Shown: positions 1-6,952 of the stretch, one piece after another
How the letters are laid out: each line of letters begins with the position of its first letter
How positions within the stretch are numbered: position 1 is the stretch's first letter
Source: an uncultured Verrucomicrobiota bacterium
Lineage (GTDB): Bacteria; Verrucomicrobiota; Verrucomicrobiae; Opitutales; Opitutaceae
Reading direction: 5' to 3'
Length of the DNA: 10,960 bases
NCBI GenBank assembly: GCA_946482165.1
Contig: CAMLQS010000159.1
Location: 1 to 10,960 of the forward strand
Position numbers and translations under genes: made by a program
Notes under the pieces: model-generated
Seen by the model: only the letters and a program-made list of their open reading frames with translations
What the model was told of the DNA's origin: nothing
The model's database searches: none

Positions 1-713
1 TCGAACGCGAGGCCGGTGGCGAGAAGCACGAGACCTGCCTGCGTGGCGAAGAGGCCGGCTTTGGCAAAGCGCGGGCGGCGAGCCTCTCCCATCGTGAACA
101 TCGGCACGAGTTGGAAGGTCACGCCTTGAAGGAGCGTGGCGAAGTAGCCGACAAGTCCCAGATGGGCATGGGCGCGCAGGACATCGAGGATGGAGAGATG
201 GAGAAACGGATGCCCGCGGTTTGCCGCCATCAGCACTCCGGCAAGGACGGTCGCGAGGAGCCAGCCGGCGGCGAAAGGGAAACTCCACGCGGCGGCGTCG
301 CGGCGGCGGGAGGCGCGAAAGGCGCGCAGCGTGACGACAAAAAACAACACGGCGCCCGTCGAGAGGGCGAGGCCGCCGGCTGCGGCCCAGGCGTAGCGCA
401 TGTTCGCCAGTCCGAAGACGAGCGAGAGGACGCCGCCGAGGTGCAGGGCGGCGTGTGTCCAGAGAAGCTTGTCGGAGACGCGGAGCGGAACTCCGAGCAC
501 GACGGGCATCAGTTGATACGATGCGCCGATGCAGACGCTGAGCAGGAAGCCGGGCAGCCAGAGGTGGGCGAGGGCGACGACCCGCGGGTGGACGTGCGGC
601 GGCAGCCCGCCCGCCGCAGTGAACGCGAGCCAGAGCGAGCCCGCTCCGAGGGCGAGCAGGCCGCCCACGATGAAGGCGAGCGGCAGCCTCGCGCCGGCGA
701 CGAGCGGCATCAT
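1..713 (-). CDS. Multi-pass membrane protein, NnrS / heme-copper oxidase subunit I-like (3' end outside window)
   Basis: This integral membrane protein is open at the window edge; 237 codons are visible. From the ATG at 713 (a second ATG follows at 710) the translation shows long hydrophobic helices. Histidines recur at helix ends: H40 and H42, H50 in ALAHLWLPGF, and H182 and H184 in LRAHAHLGLVGYF. A run near residues 55-75 ends in SYQLMPVVLG. Recurrent His-rich helices resemble the NnrS and heme-copper oxidase subunit I-like proteins found near denitrification genes, so a role in nitric oxide or heme-copper chemistry is plausible. It is the last visible gene of the cupin-DUF2249 operon and starts 46 bases after the DUF2249 stop. 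No Shine-Dalgarno sequence is visible, so the start is moderately certain. The family assignment is by pattern only, and the substrate is unknown. Confidence 0.72.
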   Translation of the reverse strand, partial: MMPLVAGARLPLAFIVGGLLALGAGSLWLAFTAAGGLPPHVHPRVVALAHLWLPGFLLSVCIGASYQLMPVVLGVPLRVSDKLLWTHAALHLGGVLSLVFGLANMRYAWAAAGGLALSTGAVLFFVVTLRAFRASRRRDAAAWSFPFAAGWLLATVLAGVLMAANRGHPFLHLSILDVLRAHAHLGLVGYFATLLQGVTFQLVPMFTMGEARRPRFAKAGLFATQAGLVLLATGLAF

Positions 714-759
714 GCCGGCGCCGGCGGGGGCGGAACGCGCGGGCGTGGCGCCCGGGCGT

Positions 760-1305
760 TCAGGCGCGCTGGAGCGTGGTGACCCAGGAGCCATCGGCGA
801 GTTCTTCGCTCACGTGGCGCACGCCGCGGGAGTCGAGTTCGGGCAGGAGGTGGATCGGACGGCGGTCCGTGCGCGCGCGGAGCGTGCCGCCGGGAGGGAG
901 TTGCTCCAATGCCGTCAGGATTCGAATCATCGGCTCGGGCGGCTCGAGGCCGCGGGCGTCGACTTCGGGGAAGAGGCTTTGCGGTGGCGCGACGCGGTTG
1001 CCCGCGGGCGGCCAAGAGGGGAGCTTGGGCGCGGCGCCGGGCGTGGTGGCCTTGAGGCGCGTGATCTTGACGTGAAACTCGTCGGGCCCGCCGGCGAGAT
1101 ACTCCCAGGCGAAGGCTTCGGGGAACTGGCCCGCGAATTGGTAGTAGAGCGGGATCGGATCGTGGTCGTTGACCAGGACGAAGTGGCCGCCCACGGGAAG
1201 TTCGGCCCAGCGCTGGAAGATCAGCGCGTGCTTTTGGCGGCAGGGAACGGGGCGCACATCGAGTTGCGTGAGATCGATCGTGGTCGTGTCGGATTGCGTG
1301 TTCAT
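760..1305 (-). CDS. Tandem DUF2249 domain protein
   Basis: This soluble 181-residue protein has two DUF2249 domains. The first (about residues 14-85) carries the family hallmarks LDVRPVPCRQKHALIFQRW and LVNDHDPIPLYYQF. The second (about 114-181) is more divergent, with VDARGLEPPEPMIRIL and a shortened RTDRRPIHLLPELDSRG stretch. A proline-rich linker (about 88-112) joins them. DUF2249 proteins often sit beside denitrification, hemerythrin and cupin genes; their biochemical role is not established. The ATG at 1305 lies 11 bases behind the cupin stop, which indicates co-transcription, and the membrane protein follows. The first domain keeps the HDP motif while the second has TDR in the corresponding place, so the two halves may differ in function. 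The start is supported by the onset of family similarity soon after it; no good ribosome binding site is visible. Confidence 0.88.
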   Translation of the reverse strand: MNTQSDTTTIDLTQLDVRPVPCRQKHALIFQRWAELPVGGHFVLVNDHDPIPLYYQFAGQFPEAFAWEYLAGGPDEFHVKITRLKATTPGAAPKLPSWPPAGNRVAPPQSLFPEVDARGLEPPEPMIRILTALEQLPPGGTLRARTDRRPIHLLPELDSRGVRHVSEELADGSWVTTLQRA

Positions 1306-1316
1306 GGGGAGAAATT

Positions 1317-1673
1317 TCAGGCGGCGGCGGCGGGTTCGGCGCCGAGGGTGAGGAGCATCGAGAAGGGACCGGTCGCGGCGCGGACCGCGTGCGGGTGCTC
1401 GGGCGGCAGGTGGAGAATCGCTCCGGCGGCGAGGCGAGACCACGCGCCGTTGAAGAGAAATTCGCACTCGCCCTGGAGGATATGGATGAAGGCGCGCCGT
1501 TTGCTGCTGTGGCCGGTCAACTCCTGGCCTTCGGCGAAGGCGAAAAGGACGACCCGCAGTTCGGGCGTTTGCAGCACGGTGCGGCTGACGATGCCGGCCG
1601 GGGAGCTTTGCAGGACGGCGGCGAGTTCGAGGGTGGCGGCCGCATCGGCGGCAAGGAGGGTGCGTGGGCTCAT
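1317..1673 (-). CDS. Small cupin domain protein
   Basis: This single-domain cupin has 118 residues. The conserved barrel runs from about residue 38 to 112. Cupin motif 1 is around [19 protein letters not shown] (H55, H64, and E69 or E71), and motif 2 is around [11 protein letters not shown] (H93, H95). Several possible metal ligands are present, but the canonical motif 1 pattern is not perfect, so metal binding is inferred only. Small cupins of this kind are often found with DUF2249 and nitrite or nitric oxide genes; the substrate is unknown. The frame stays open upstream to 1847, but the ATG at 1673 is chosen because AAGGTG lies about seven bases before it and the upstream part has no domain-like content. 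It is first in a leftward operon, divergent from nirK, and shares the intergenic region that carries the FNR/NNR box. Confidence 0.85.
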   Translation of the reverse strand: MSPRTLLAADAAATLELAAVLQSSPAGIVSRTVLQTPELRVVLFAFAEGQELTGHSSKRRAFIHILQGECEFLFNGAWSRLAAGAILHLPPEHPHAVRAATGPFSMLLTLGAEPAAAA

Positions 1674-1709
1674 CGACGCACACCTTAGCGGAAACGAAAC
1701 GCGTCCGCC

Positions 1710-1723
1710 TTGACCTGCATCAA
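1710..1723. promoter_or_regulatory. FNR/NNR/DNR-type operator upstream of nirK
   Basis: The 14-mer TTGACCTGCATCAA matches the Crp/FNR superfamily palindrome TTGAT-N4-ATCAA with one mismatch in the left half. It lies in the divergent spacer between the cupin gene and nirK. A nitric oxide- or oxygen-responsive regulator of the FNR, DNR or NnrR type is the likely ligand; no such regulator gene lies in this window. Because the site is palindromic and the spacer is shared, it may act on both operons. Confidence 0.78.
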
Positions 1724-1744
1724 GGCGGGCGGAGACGGCCGGGG

Positions 1745-1751
1745 TTATTCT
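1745..1751 (+). promoter_or_regulatory. Putative -10 element of the nirK promoter
   Basis: TTATTCT resembles a sigma-70 -10 hexamer (TATTCT at 1746-1751). A transcript starting about seven bases downstream, near 1758, would put the centre of the upstream FNR-type box (1716.5) close to -41.5, the standard class II activation position. No -35 hexamer is evident, as expected for an activator-dependent promoter. The element itself is inferred. Confidence 0.55.
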
Positions 1752-1825
1752 GGAAGCACGCTCGACGCCCCGACTTCGGTTGGTCGCGCCGGACGCGCAA
1801 GCCACCCCGAAAAACTCCTGCTCCC

Positions 1826-3334
1826 ATGACACGCCGCTCCCTAGCATCCCTCTCGCTCGGCCTGATGGCCGCGCTTTCCACGCCCGTTTCCGCGCCCGCC
1901 GCGGAAGGGCCTTCCACCGTGAAAGGTCCGGTGGCCCTGCCGCCGGACGTCGCGGCCCTGCCCGTCGAACAAGCCGTGCTCACCGCGCCGCCGCTGGTGC
2001 CGCCGGCGATCACCCGCAGGAGCCCGGCGCGGGTGGTGGTCAATCTGGAGGTGAAGGAGATCACGGCGCGAATCGCGGACGGCACCGATTACACCTTCTG
2101 GACCTATGGCGGCACCGTGCCAGGCTCCTTCATCCGCATCCGCGAGGGCGACGTGGTGGAGTTTCATCTCAACAACCACCCGTCCTCGAAGCTCCCGCAC
2201 AACATCGACCTGCACGCGGTGACCGGCGCGGGCGGCGGCGCGGCCTCGACCTTCACCGCGCCCGGGCACAGCTCGAAGTTCACCTTCAAGGCGCTCAACG
2301 CCGGGCTCTATGTCTACCACTGCGCGACCGCGCCGGTTCCGATGCACATCGGCAACGGCATGTATGGCCTGATCCTGGTCGAGCCGAAGGACGGGCTGCC
2401 GCCGGTCGACAAGGAGTTCTACGTCATGCAGGGCGATTTCTACGCGAACGGTCCCTACGCGGGCGGCGGTCTCCAGACTTTCGATACGCCCAAGTCCATC
2501 GACGAGCATCCCACCTACGTGCTCTTCAACGGCGGCGTCGGCTCGCTCGTGGGCGACAAGGCGCTCGACGCAAAAGTCGGAGAGAAGGTGCGCCTCTACT
2601 TCGGCGTGGGCGGGCCGAATCTCACCTCGTCGTTTCACGTGATCGGAGAGATTTTCGACCGCGTCTACACGGAAGGCGGCACCAGGTTCGTGCAGGAGAA
2701 CGTGCAGACCACGCTCGTGCCGGCGGGCGGCTCGGCGATCGTCGACTTCAAGGTCGACGTGCCGGGCACCTTCATCCTCGTGGACCACTCGCTGAGCCGC
2801 GCCTTCAACAAGGGCGCGATCGGCATGTTGAAAGTGTCGGGCGACGAGGATCGCGTGGTTTACTCCGGCAAGGAAGTGGACGCCGTGTATCTCGGCGCGC
2901 AGGCGGAGGAGGGCTCCGCGGCGGCCAAGCGGCAGGACGAGTTGCAGAAGGAGATCGCGGCCGAGATAAAATCGAATCCGAAGATCGCGGGGCTGACCAA
3001 GGAGGTGCAGCTGGAGAAGGGGAAGCAGATCTACATGCAGAACTGCTTCGCGTGCCACCTGCCCACGGGCGAAGGCATGGCGAGCGTGTTCCCCCCCCTG
3101 GCGAAGTCCGATTACCTCATGGCGGACCGCGAGCGTGCGATCCGCATCGTGCTGAAGGGAATGTCCGGCCCCGTGACGGTGAACGGAAAAACCTACAACA
3201 ACGTGATGCCCCCGCAGGCCGATACGCTCACCGAGGAGCAGATCGCGGATGTGCTCACCTACGTGACGAACAGCTGGGGCAACTCGGCCGCGCCGTTCAC
3301 GGTCGACGAGGTGCGCAAGGCGAAGGGCGAATAA
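1826..3334 (+). CDS. nirK: Copper-containing nitrite reductase (AniA-type) with C-terminal cytochrome c domain
   Basis: This periplasmic enzyme of 502 residues reduces nitrite to nitric oxide. Residues 1-26 form a signal peptide beginning MTRRSLASL, which could be Sec- or Tat-dependent. Two cupredoxin domains span about 65-340. All copper ligands are visible: type 1 copper H125, C166, H174 and M179; type 2 copper H130, H165 and H321. The catalytic pair is D128 and H271. The short loop in [15 protein letters not shown] (seven residues between C166 and H174) matches the AniA-like group. A linker (about 345-395) leads to a class I cytochrome c domain with heme motif CFACH (407-411) and probable axial M461 in NNVMPP. 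Such fusions are known, for example in Ralstonia pickettii NirK, where the heme domain feeds electrons to the type 1 copper. The ATG at 1826 is chosen because the signal peptide begins there; the frame is open upstream. It heads a nirK-nirV-sco operon. Confidence 0.96.
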   Translation: MTRRSLASLSLGLMAALSTPVSAPAAEGPSTVKGPVALPPDVAALPVEQAVLTAPPLVPPAITRRSPARVVVNLEVKEITARIADGTDYTFWTYGGTVPGSFIRIREGDVVEFHLNNHPSSKLPHNIDLHAVTGAGGGAASTFTAPGHSSKFTFKALNAGLYVYHCATAPVPMHIGNGMYGLILVEPKDGLPPVDKEFYVMQGDFYANGPYAGGGLQTFDTPKSIDEHPTYVLFNGGVGSLVGDKALDAKVGEKVRLYFGVGGPNLTSSFHVIGEIFDRVYTEGGTRFVQENVQTTLVPAGGSAIVDFKVDVPGTFILVDHSLSRAFNKGAIGMLKVSGDEDRVVYSGKEVDAVYLGAQAEEGSAAAKRQDELQKEIAAEIKSNPKIAGLTKEVQLEKGKQIYMQNCFACHLPTGEGMASVFPPLAKSDYLMADRERAIRIVLKGMSGPVTVNGKTYNNVMPPQADTLTEEQIADVLTYVTNSWGNSAAPFTVDEVRKAKGE

Positions 3335-3378
3335 CGCACGTCGAAACCGAGCGAGAACGGACGACGAGGAAGACGACT

Positions 3379-4350
3379 ATGAAACCCGGCTCGCATCGGT
3401 CTGATTTGGAATGGGGCGGCATGACGCCGCTTTCGGAGACGAGCCTCGGCTCGTCGCCCGATGCCAGCGAGGGGGCGAGCCGTCGTGCCGGCTCGTCCAA
3501 GGCGGCGTCGTGCCGCCGCACTCCAAGACGGAGGCTGTCGTCGGGTTGGCGCGTCGGCGTGTGTCTGGCGCTTTTTGGGGCGATGCTCGCGGGAAGCGCG
3601 TTCGGCGCGGAGTCGGTGCGGATACCCGCCGGCGTGTTCCGGCCGATCACGCGCACCGAGCGCGAGCCGGCGCTGGTCGAGGTGGCGGCGTTCGAGCTCG
3701 ACGCGCTGCCGGTGACGAACGGGGAGTTCCTTGAGTTTGTCCGGAGTCACCCGCGTTGGCAGCGGTCGCGGGTGAGCGGCCTCTTCGCCGACGAGAGTTA
3801 CCTCCGGCACTGGGCGGGCGATCTGGAGCTAGGTCCGCTGGCGCCTCCCGATGCGCCGGTGGTCAACGTGTCGTGGTTCGCGGCCCGCGCCTATGCCCGG
3901 ACGCGCGAACGGCGCCTGCCCACGCTCGCGGAGTGGGAGCTCGCCGCGGCGGCGGGTTATACGACGCCGGTCGGGCGGAGCGAGGAGGCGTTCAACCGCG
4001 ATCTTTATGCGTGGCTCGGAAGCCCGACGCCGGAGGTGCTGCCGTCTGTCGCGGGTGCGCGGCCGAATCTGCACGGAGCCCGCGGGCTGCACGGGCTGGT
4101 GTGGGAGTGGGTGGACGATTTCAACACCGCGATGGTGACGGGCGAGTCGCGCGGAGACACGGATCGCGACCAGAATCTTTTTTGCGGCGGCGCGTCCGCC
4201 ACGGCCTCGGACACGAGCGACTACGCGGCGTTCATGCGCCAGGCGCTGCGCTCGTCGCTCACGGCGCGGCAGGGCACGTCGTCCCTTGGGTTTCGGTGCG
4301 CCGCGGACCTGCGGGCGGGCGGTGCGGACATTCCCTCTTCCATCCCATGA
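3379..4350 (+). CDS. nirV: NirV-like protein, formylglycine-generating enzyme (SUMF1) fold
   Basis: This exported 323-residue protein has a sulfatase-modifying-factor (FGE) fold, the usual nirK partner NirV, whose exact role is unsettled. The start ATG at 3379 has a good GAGGAAG site six bases before it. The hydrophobic export segment lies unusually deep (about 57-77, VCLALFGAMLAGSAFGA) because residues of about 10-49 come from a palindromic repeat. The FGE domain runs from about 80 to 311: RIPAG, then LPVTNGEFLEF, VVNVSWFAARAY, RLPTLAEWELAAAAG, GLVWEWVDDF and the closing SSLGFRCAAD. The catalytic cysteine pair of true FGE is not seen in its usual place; the stretch after FCGG reads ASATASDTSDYAAF. 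Formylglycine formation is therefore doubtful. It lies 44 bases behind nirK, and its stop overlaps the start of sco. An internal GTG around codon 61 is a less likely alternative start. Confidence 0.87.
   Translation: MKPGSHRSDLEWGGMTPLSETSLGSSPDASEGASRRAGSSKAASCRRTPRRRLSSGWRVGVCLALFGAMLAGSAFGAESVRIPAGVFRPITRTEREPALVEVAAFELDALPVTNGEFLEFVRSHPRWQRSRVSGLFADESYLRHWAGDLELGPLAPPDAPVVNVSWFAARAYARTRERRLPTLAEWELAAAAGYTTPVGRSEEAFNRDLYAWLGSPTPEVLPSVAGARPNLHGARGLHGLVWEWVDDFNTAMVTGESRGDTDRDQNLFCGGASATASDTSDYAAFMRQALRSSLTARQGTSSLGFRCAADLRAGGADIPSSIP
3405..3526. repeat. Palindromic (REP/MITE-like) element inside the nirV reading frame
   Basis: This imperfect inverted repeat has arms of about 50 bases. The left arm starts TTTGGAATGGGGCGGCATGA; the right arm, read on the other strand, starts CTTGGAGTGCGGCGGCACGA. 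Each arm holds smaller GC-rich stem-loops, such as GGCGGC/GCCGCC and GACGAGCC with its complement. It ends in TCCAAG. It is read through in frame as residues of about 10-49 of the NirV-like protein, just before the export signal. Related half-elements occur at 4984-5018 and 6953-7010. Confidence 0.75.
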
Positions 4351-4979
4351 AAACCAAATTGCTTTTGATTGCCGCGCTCGCCGCGGCCTGGACCGGCGCG
4401 GCAGGCGCCGAGGCGCGGGCGGCGGCGGCTTGTTGCGCGGCGAACTCCGTGGCCGAAGAGACGGTCACGGCGTTGCCCGATGCGTCGCTTTATCAGGCGG
4501 AGGCGACCTTTGTGACGGACGCGGGCGCGCCCTTTCGTCTCGGCGAACTGCGGGGGCGGCCGGTGGTGCTCACGATGTTCTTCGCGACGTGCAGTTACGC
4601 GTGTCCGGCGACCGTCGTGGACCTGAAGCGGATCCGTGAAAAACTTCCCGAAGCGCAGCGGACGGAGGCGCGAATCGTCATGGTGTCTTTCGACACCGTG
4701 CGTGACACGCCCGAGGCGCTGAAGGCGTTTCGCGAGAGCCGGGGACTGCCGGACGACTGGGTGCTGCTTCACGGGGGCGACGACGCGGTGCGCGAACTCG
4801 CGGCGCTGCTCGGCGTGAAGTTCAAGCGCGAGGCCGACGGCAACTTTGCCCACTCGAACTTGATCACGATATTGTCGAGAGACGGCGAGATGGTGCACCA
4901 GCGCGCGGGCTTGAGCGGCGGGCTGGACGAGGCGGCGGCTGCGTTGAGCGCGGCGGCGGGCGCAGGCGAAGGAAAATAG
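4347..4979 (+). CDS. SCO1/SenC family copper chaperone / thiol-disulfide protein
   Basis: This 210-residue exported protein has the SCO1/SenC thioredoxin-like fold. A signal peptide (about residues 1-21) begins MKTKLLLIAALAAAWTG; no clear lipobox is seen. The copper-binding CxxxC lies in ATCSYACPATV (C82, C86), and the third ligand is H169 in NFAHSNLITIL. An extra cysteine pair, C29-C30, sits just after the signal peptide. Sco proteins deliver copper to the CuA site of cytochrome oxidase and are also found with other copper enzymes. Here, placed in the nirK operon, it may serve NirK or another copper site of the pathway; that is inference. The ATG shares four bases (ATGA) with the nirV stop, indicating translational coupling. 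It ends the operon, converging on the membrane protein gene. Confidence 0.93.
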   Translation: MKTKLLLIAALAAAWTGAAGAEARAAAACCAANSVAEETVTALPDASLYQAEATFVTDAGAPFRLGELRGRPVVLTMFFATCSYACPATVVDLKRIREKLPEAQRTEARIVMVSFDTVRDTPEALKAFRESRGLPDDWVLLHGGDDAVRELAALLGVKFKREADGNFAHSNLITILSRDGEMVHQRAGLSGGLDEAAAALSAAAGAGEGK

Positions 4980-4983
4980 GGCC

Positions 4984-5018
4984 TGGACGCGGGGGCGGCG
5001 TCATGCCGCCGCAGTCCA
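4984..5018. repeat. Short GC-rich palindrome, half-element of the same repeat family; possible bidirectional terminator
   Basis: TGGAC (4984-4988) and GTCCA (5014-5018) bracket a perfect hairpin GGCGGC-GTCAT-GCCGCC (4994-5010). The core and its right flank are nearly identical to the right arm of the element inside nirV. It lies between the ends of two convergent genes, so it could stop transcription in both directions, but no T-tract follows the stem. Confidence 0.6.
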
Positions 5019-5034
5019 TATGGGGCGGGCAGGG

Positions 5035-6261
5035 CTAGCGGCGGAGGCTGGCGACGAAGAGCGGGGCGGTCGGGAGCGCCATGCCGATGGCGGAGGCGAG
5101 GAGCAGTTGGTTGATCGGGAATGGCGGCGACCAGCCCAGGGCGACGCAGACCAGAACGAGCTCCGAGAGCGCGGCGGCGGCGAAGAAGACGACGAGGCAG
5201 ATGCGCGTGGCGATGCGGTCGCGCAGCCATCCCGCGTGAATCCCGGCGGCGAAAATGGCTGGTGCGACGACACCGAGGAAGACGAGGTGAAGAAAGGCGA
5301 TGACCACGAAGCGGTGGCTCACCAAGTCGGAGAGGGCGGGCCAGGCCGAGGCCGCCTGCAAACCGAGTTTCAAGGCGAAGGCGGCGAGGGCCGAAAAGAC
5401 GAGAAGGCGGATCGGGCCGGCGGGAGGCGGGCGGGCGAGGGCGAGGGCGCGAAGCAAGTAGGCGAAGCCGATCAGTTGCGCCAGCCCGCCGAGCGCGGCG
5501 ACGAAGTAGACCCAGTCGGGCGGGGAGAGCCAAAGGGTCGATTGGGCGAAGGTGAGCAGGACTCCGGCGAGGAGCCAACGAAGCGCGAGCGAGGAAAGCC
5601 GGTTAAGCGCGGTGGCGGGGGCGTGCGTCGAGATTTGTTGGAGGGCGCAGGCTTGGAGGAAGAAGGGGAACCAGCCGTTGTATTGGGCGTGGAGATAGAA
5701 GTAGATCGAGAGCGCGTAGGCGGGATGGTCCCGCATCCCGGTGGCCGCGAGCGGACCCAGGGCGAGCGGGCCGAGGCCGGAGAGGATGAGGAAAAAGAGC
5801 GAGGCCCGCAGGTGCGGCCGCGCGGCGGGCGAGGCTTGGTTGCGACGCCAAAGACGCCAGGCGAAGACGCCGGCTCCGCCCATGTGCAGCGTGGAAAATG
5901 CGATGCTGGCCGCGGCGTAACCCTGCCAGGGAAAGGTCGCGAGCATGCCGAGGACGGCGATTTGCAGGACGACGAAGAGACGGGCGTAAACGCGGGTCTC
6001 GCCCGGGGGGACGAAGCGCACGAGCGCGAGGGCGAAGAAGGCGTTGAAGACGAAGCCGAGAAACGCGGTGTGCGAATGCGCGTGCAGCCAGTAGCCGTAA
6101 ACCAGACCCGGAATCGGCGCCACGAGTTGCCAACGCAGCAGCACGCCGAGCAGAGCGGCCACGAGGAGGAACAGCAGCGCGACGCGAAAGGCGCGGCGAG
6201 TCAGGGCGTCGGCCAAGGGCGCGGGAGCGGGAGCGGGAGCGGCTGGAGCGGCAGGCTTCAC
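5035..6261 (-). CDS. Histidine-rich multi-pass membrane protein, heme-copper oxidase subunit I / NnrS-like
   Basis: This integral membrane protein of 408 residues has roughly a dozen hydrophobic segments. A Pro/Ala-rich cytoplasmic tail of about 16 residues precedes the first helix (about 26-46). Histidines sit in conserved-looking motifs: WLHAHSHTAFLGFVFNAFF (H60, H62, H64), STLHMGGAG (H126), FYLHAQYNGWFPFF (H191), and SHRFVVIAFLHLVFLG (H316, H325). Similar HSHxAFLG and HxQYNGWF motifs occur, as I recall, in membrane proteins near nitrite and nitric oxide reductase genes. A heme- or NO-related role is suggested but not shown. The first start in the frame is the GTG at 6261, without a visible ribosome binding site. 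An FNR/NNR box identical to that of nirK lies 54 bases upstream of the start, so it is probably induced together with nirK. It converges on sco. Confidence 0.82.
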   Translation of the reverse strand: MKPAAPAAPAPAPAPLADALTRRAFRVALLFLLVAALLGVLLRWQLVAPIPGLVYGYWLHAHSHTAFLGFVFNAFFALALVRFVPPGETRVYARLFVVLQIAVLGMLATFPWQGYAAASIAFSTLHMGGAGVFAWRLWRRNQASPAARPHLRASLFFLILSGLGPLALGPLAATGMRDHPAYALSIYFYLHAQYNGWFPFFLQACALQQISTHAPATALNRLSSLALRWLLAGVLLTFAQSTLWLSPPDWVYFVAALGGLAQLIGFAYLLRALALARPPPAGPIRLLVFSALAAFALKLGLQAASAWPALSDLVSHRFVVIAFLHLVFLGVVAPAIFAAGIHAGWLRDRIATRICLVVFFAAAALSELVLVCVALGWSPPFPINQLLLASAIGMALPTAPLFVASLRR

Positions 6262-6315
6262 GTTCGGAAGGACGCAGACGCGGCGACGCTTGGCGAGAAT
6301 CGGAGCGCGGAGAGC

Positions 6316-6329
6316 TTGATGCAGGTCAA
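6316..6329. promoter_or_regulatory. Second FNR/NNR/DNR-type operator, upstream of the membrane protein gene
   Basis: Read on the minus strand this is TTGACCTGCATCAA, identical over all 14 bases to the box upstream of nirK. It lies between the hydrolase stop (6389) and the start of the leftward membrane protein gene (6261). A weak -10-like GATTCT (6296-6301, minus strand) lies downstream of it, but the spacing does not fit the -41.5 rule well, so the exact promoter is uncertain. Confidence 0.72.
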
Positions 6330-6388
6330 CGGGGCGCGATGGCGGCGGGCGGGTCGGAGACTTGCGCTGGAGGGCTGGGCTTGGGAGT

Positions 6389-6868
6389 TCAGTCCCGCGC
6401 GGCGCCGAGGTCGGCGGGGGTGCCGAATTGTTGGGCGATTATTTTCATCGCCTCGTCGTGGAGGGTGGCGGAGCTCCAGCAGAGCGCGGGGTCGACGGAG
6501 ACATCGATGCCGGCGTCGAAAAGGGAAAAGGTCACGCCGAGCACGCAGGCGTCGGTGTCGCCGCCGCAGACGAGGACATGCCGTATGCCCGCTTCGCGGA
6601 GGCGGCGGAGGGCGAGCGCATCGAGGCTGTAGCCGAACTTTTCGACAACGAGGTCGCCGGGCTTGGGGCCGATGACGAGTTCTCCCTCGGGGTTGCCGGG
6701 CGCGCAGGATTGGCGGTTCAGCTTGCGGCGAATGATCGAGTTGGGCGGATTGACGAACCGCGTGAAGATGCAGAGAGGAAACTGGTCGGCGCGCGATCGG
6801 ATGCGGGATACGAGTTCGGCGGGCGGATTGAAGACACGTTGGAGATCGACGATGACGAGAGCGTCCAT
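6389..6868 (-). CDS. Isochorismatase-family cysteine hydrolase
   Basis: This small soluble hydrolase of 159 residues belongs to the isochorismatase-like superfamily (nicotinamidases, biuret hydrolases, isochorismatases). The catalytic triad is visible: D8 in LVIVDLQRVF, K77 in VVEKFGYS, and C108 in CGGDTDACVLGVTF. The cis-peptide region and the GGDTDACV loop are typical. The protein is short for the family, with a compact C-terminus. The substrate cannot be told from the sequence. The ATG at 6868 is chosen because the family core begins directly after it; the frame is open to 7015, but that extension has no family character and overlaps the palindromic repeat. It lies downstream of the response regulator on the same strand, separated by 174 bases with repeat hairpins, so co-transcription is uncertain. 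Confidence 0.88.
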   Translation of the reverse strand: MDALVIVDLQRVFNPPAELVSRIRSRADQFPLCIFTRFVNPPNSIIRRKLNRQSCAPGNPEGELVIGPKPGDLVVEKFGYSLDALALRRLREAGIRHVLVCGGDTDACVLGVTFSLFDAGIDVSVDPALCWSSATLHDEAMKIIAQQFGTPADLGAARD

Positions 6869-6952
6869 GGCCGATACGGTATTCGGCCCGAGCAAGACGC
6901 GGCATCGGGCGGCGATGTGGTGCGGGCTTCGGAGAATGGCGGGAAGCCTGTC

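Noticed and set aside
529..1713. A 394-codon plus-strand frame over the cupin and DUF2249 genes
   Set aside because: It is antisense to two recognisable families on the minus strand and has no domain of its own.
1780..3378. Upstream part of the long frame that contains nirV, in which the gene could have been extended into a much larger protein
   Set aside because: This part runs out of frame through nirK and is Arg/Gly-rich without domains. The ATG at 3379 has a ribosome binding site and lies behind the nirK stop.
5020..6675. A 551-codon plus-strand open frame antisense to the membrane protein
   Set aside because: It is rich in charged and glycine residues without any domain, typical of antisense frames in GC-rich DNA. 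The minus strand codes for a clear membrane protein with helix and His patterns.
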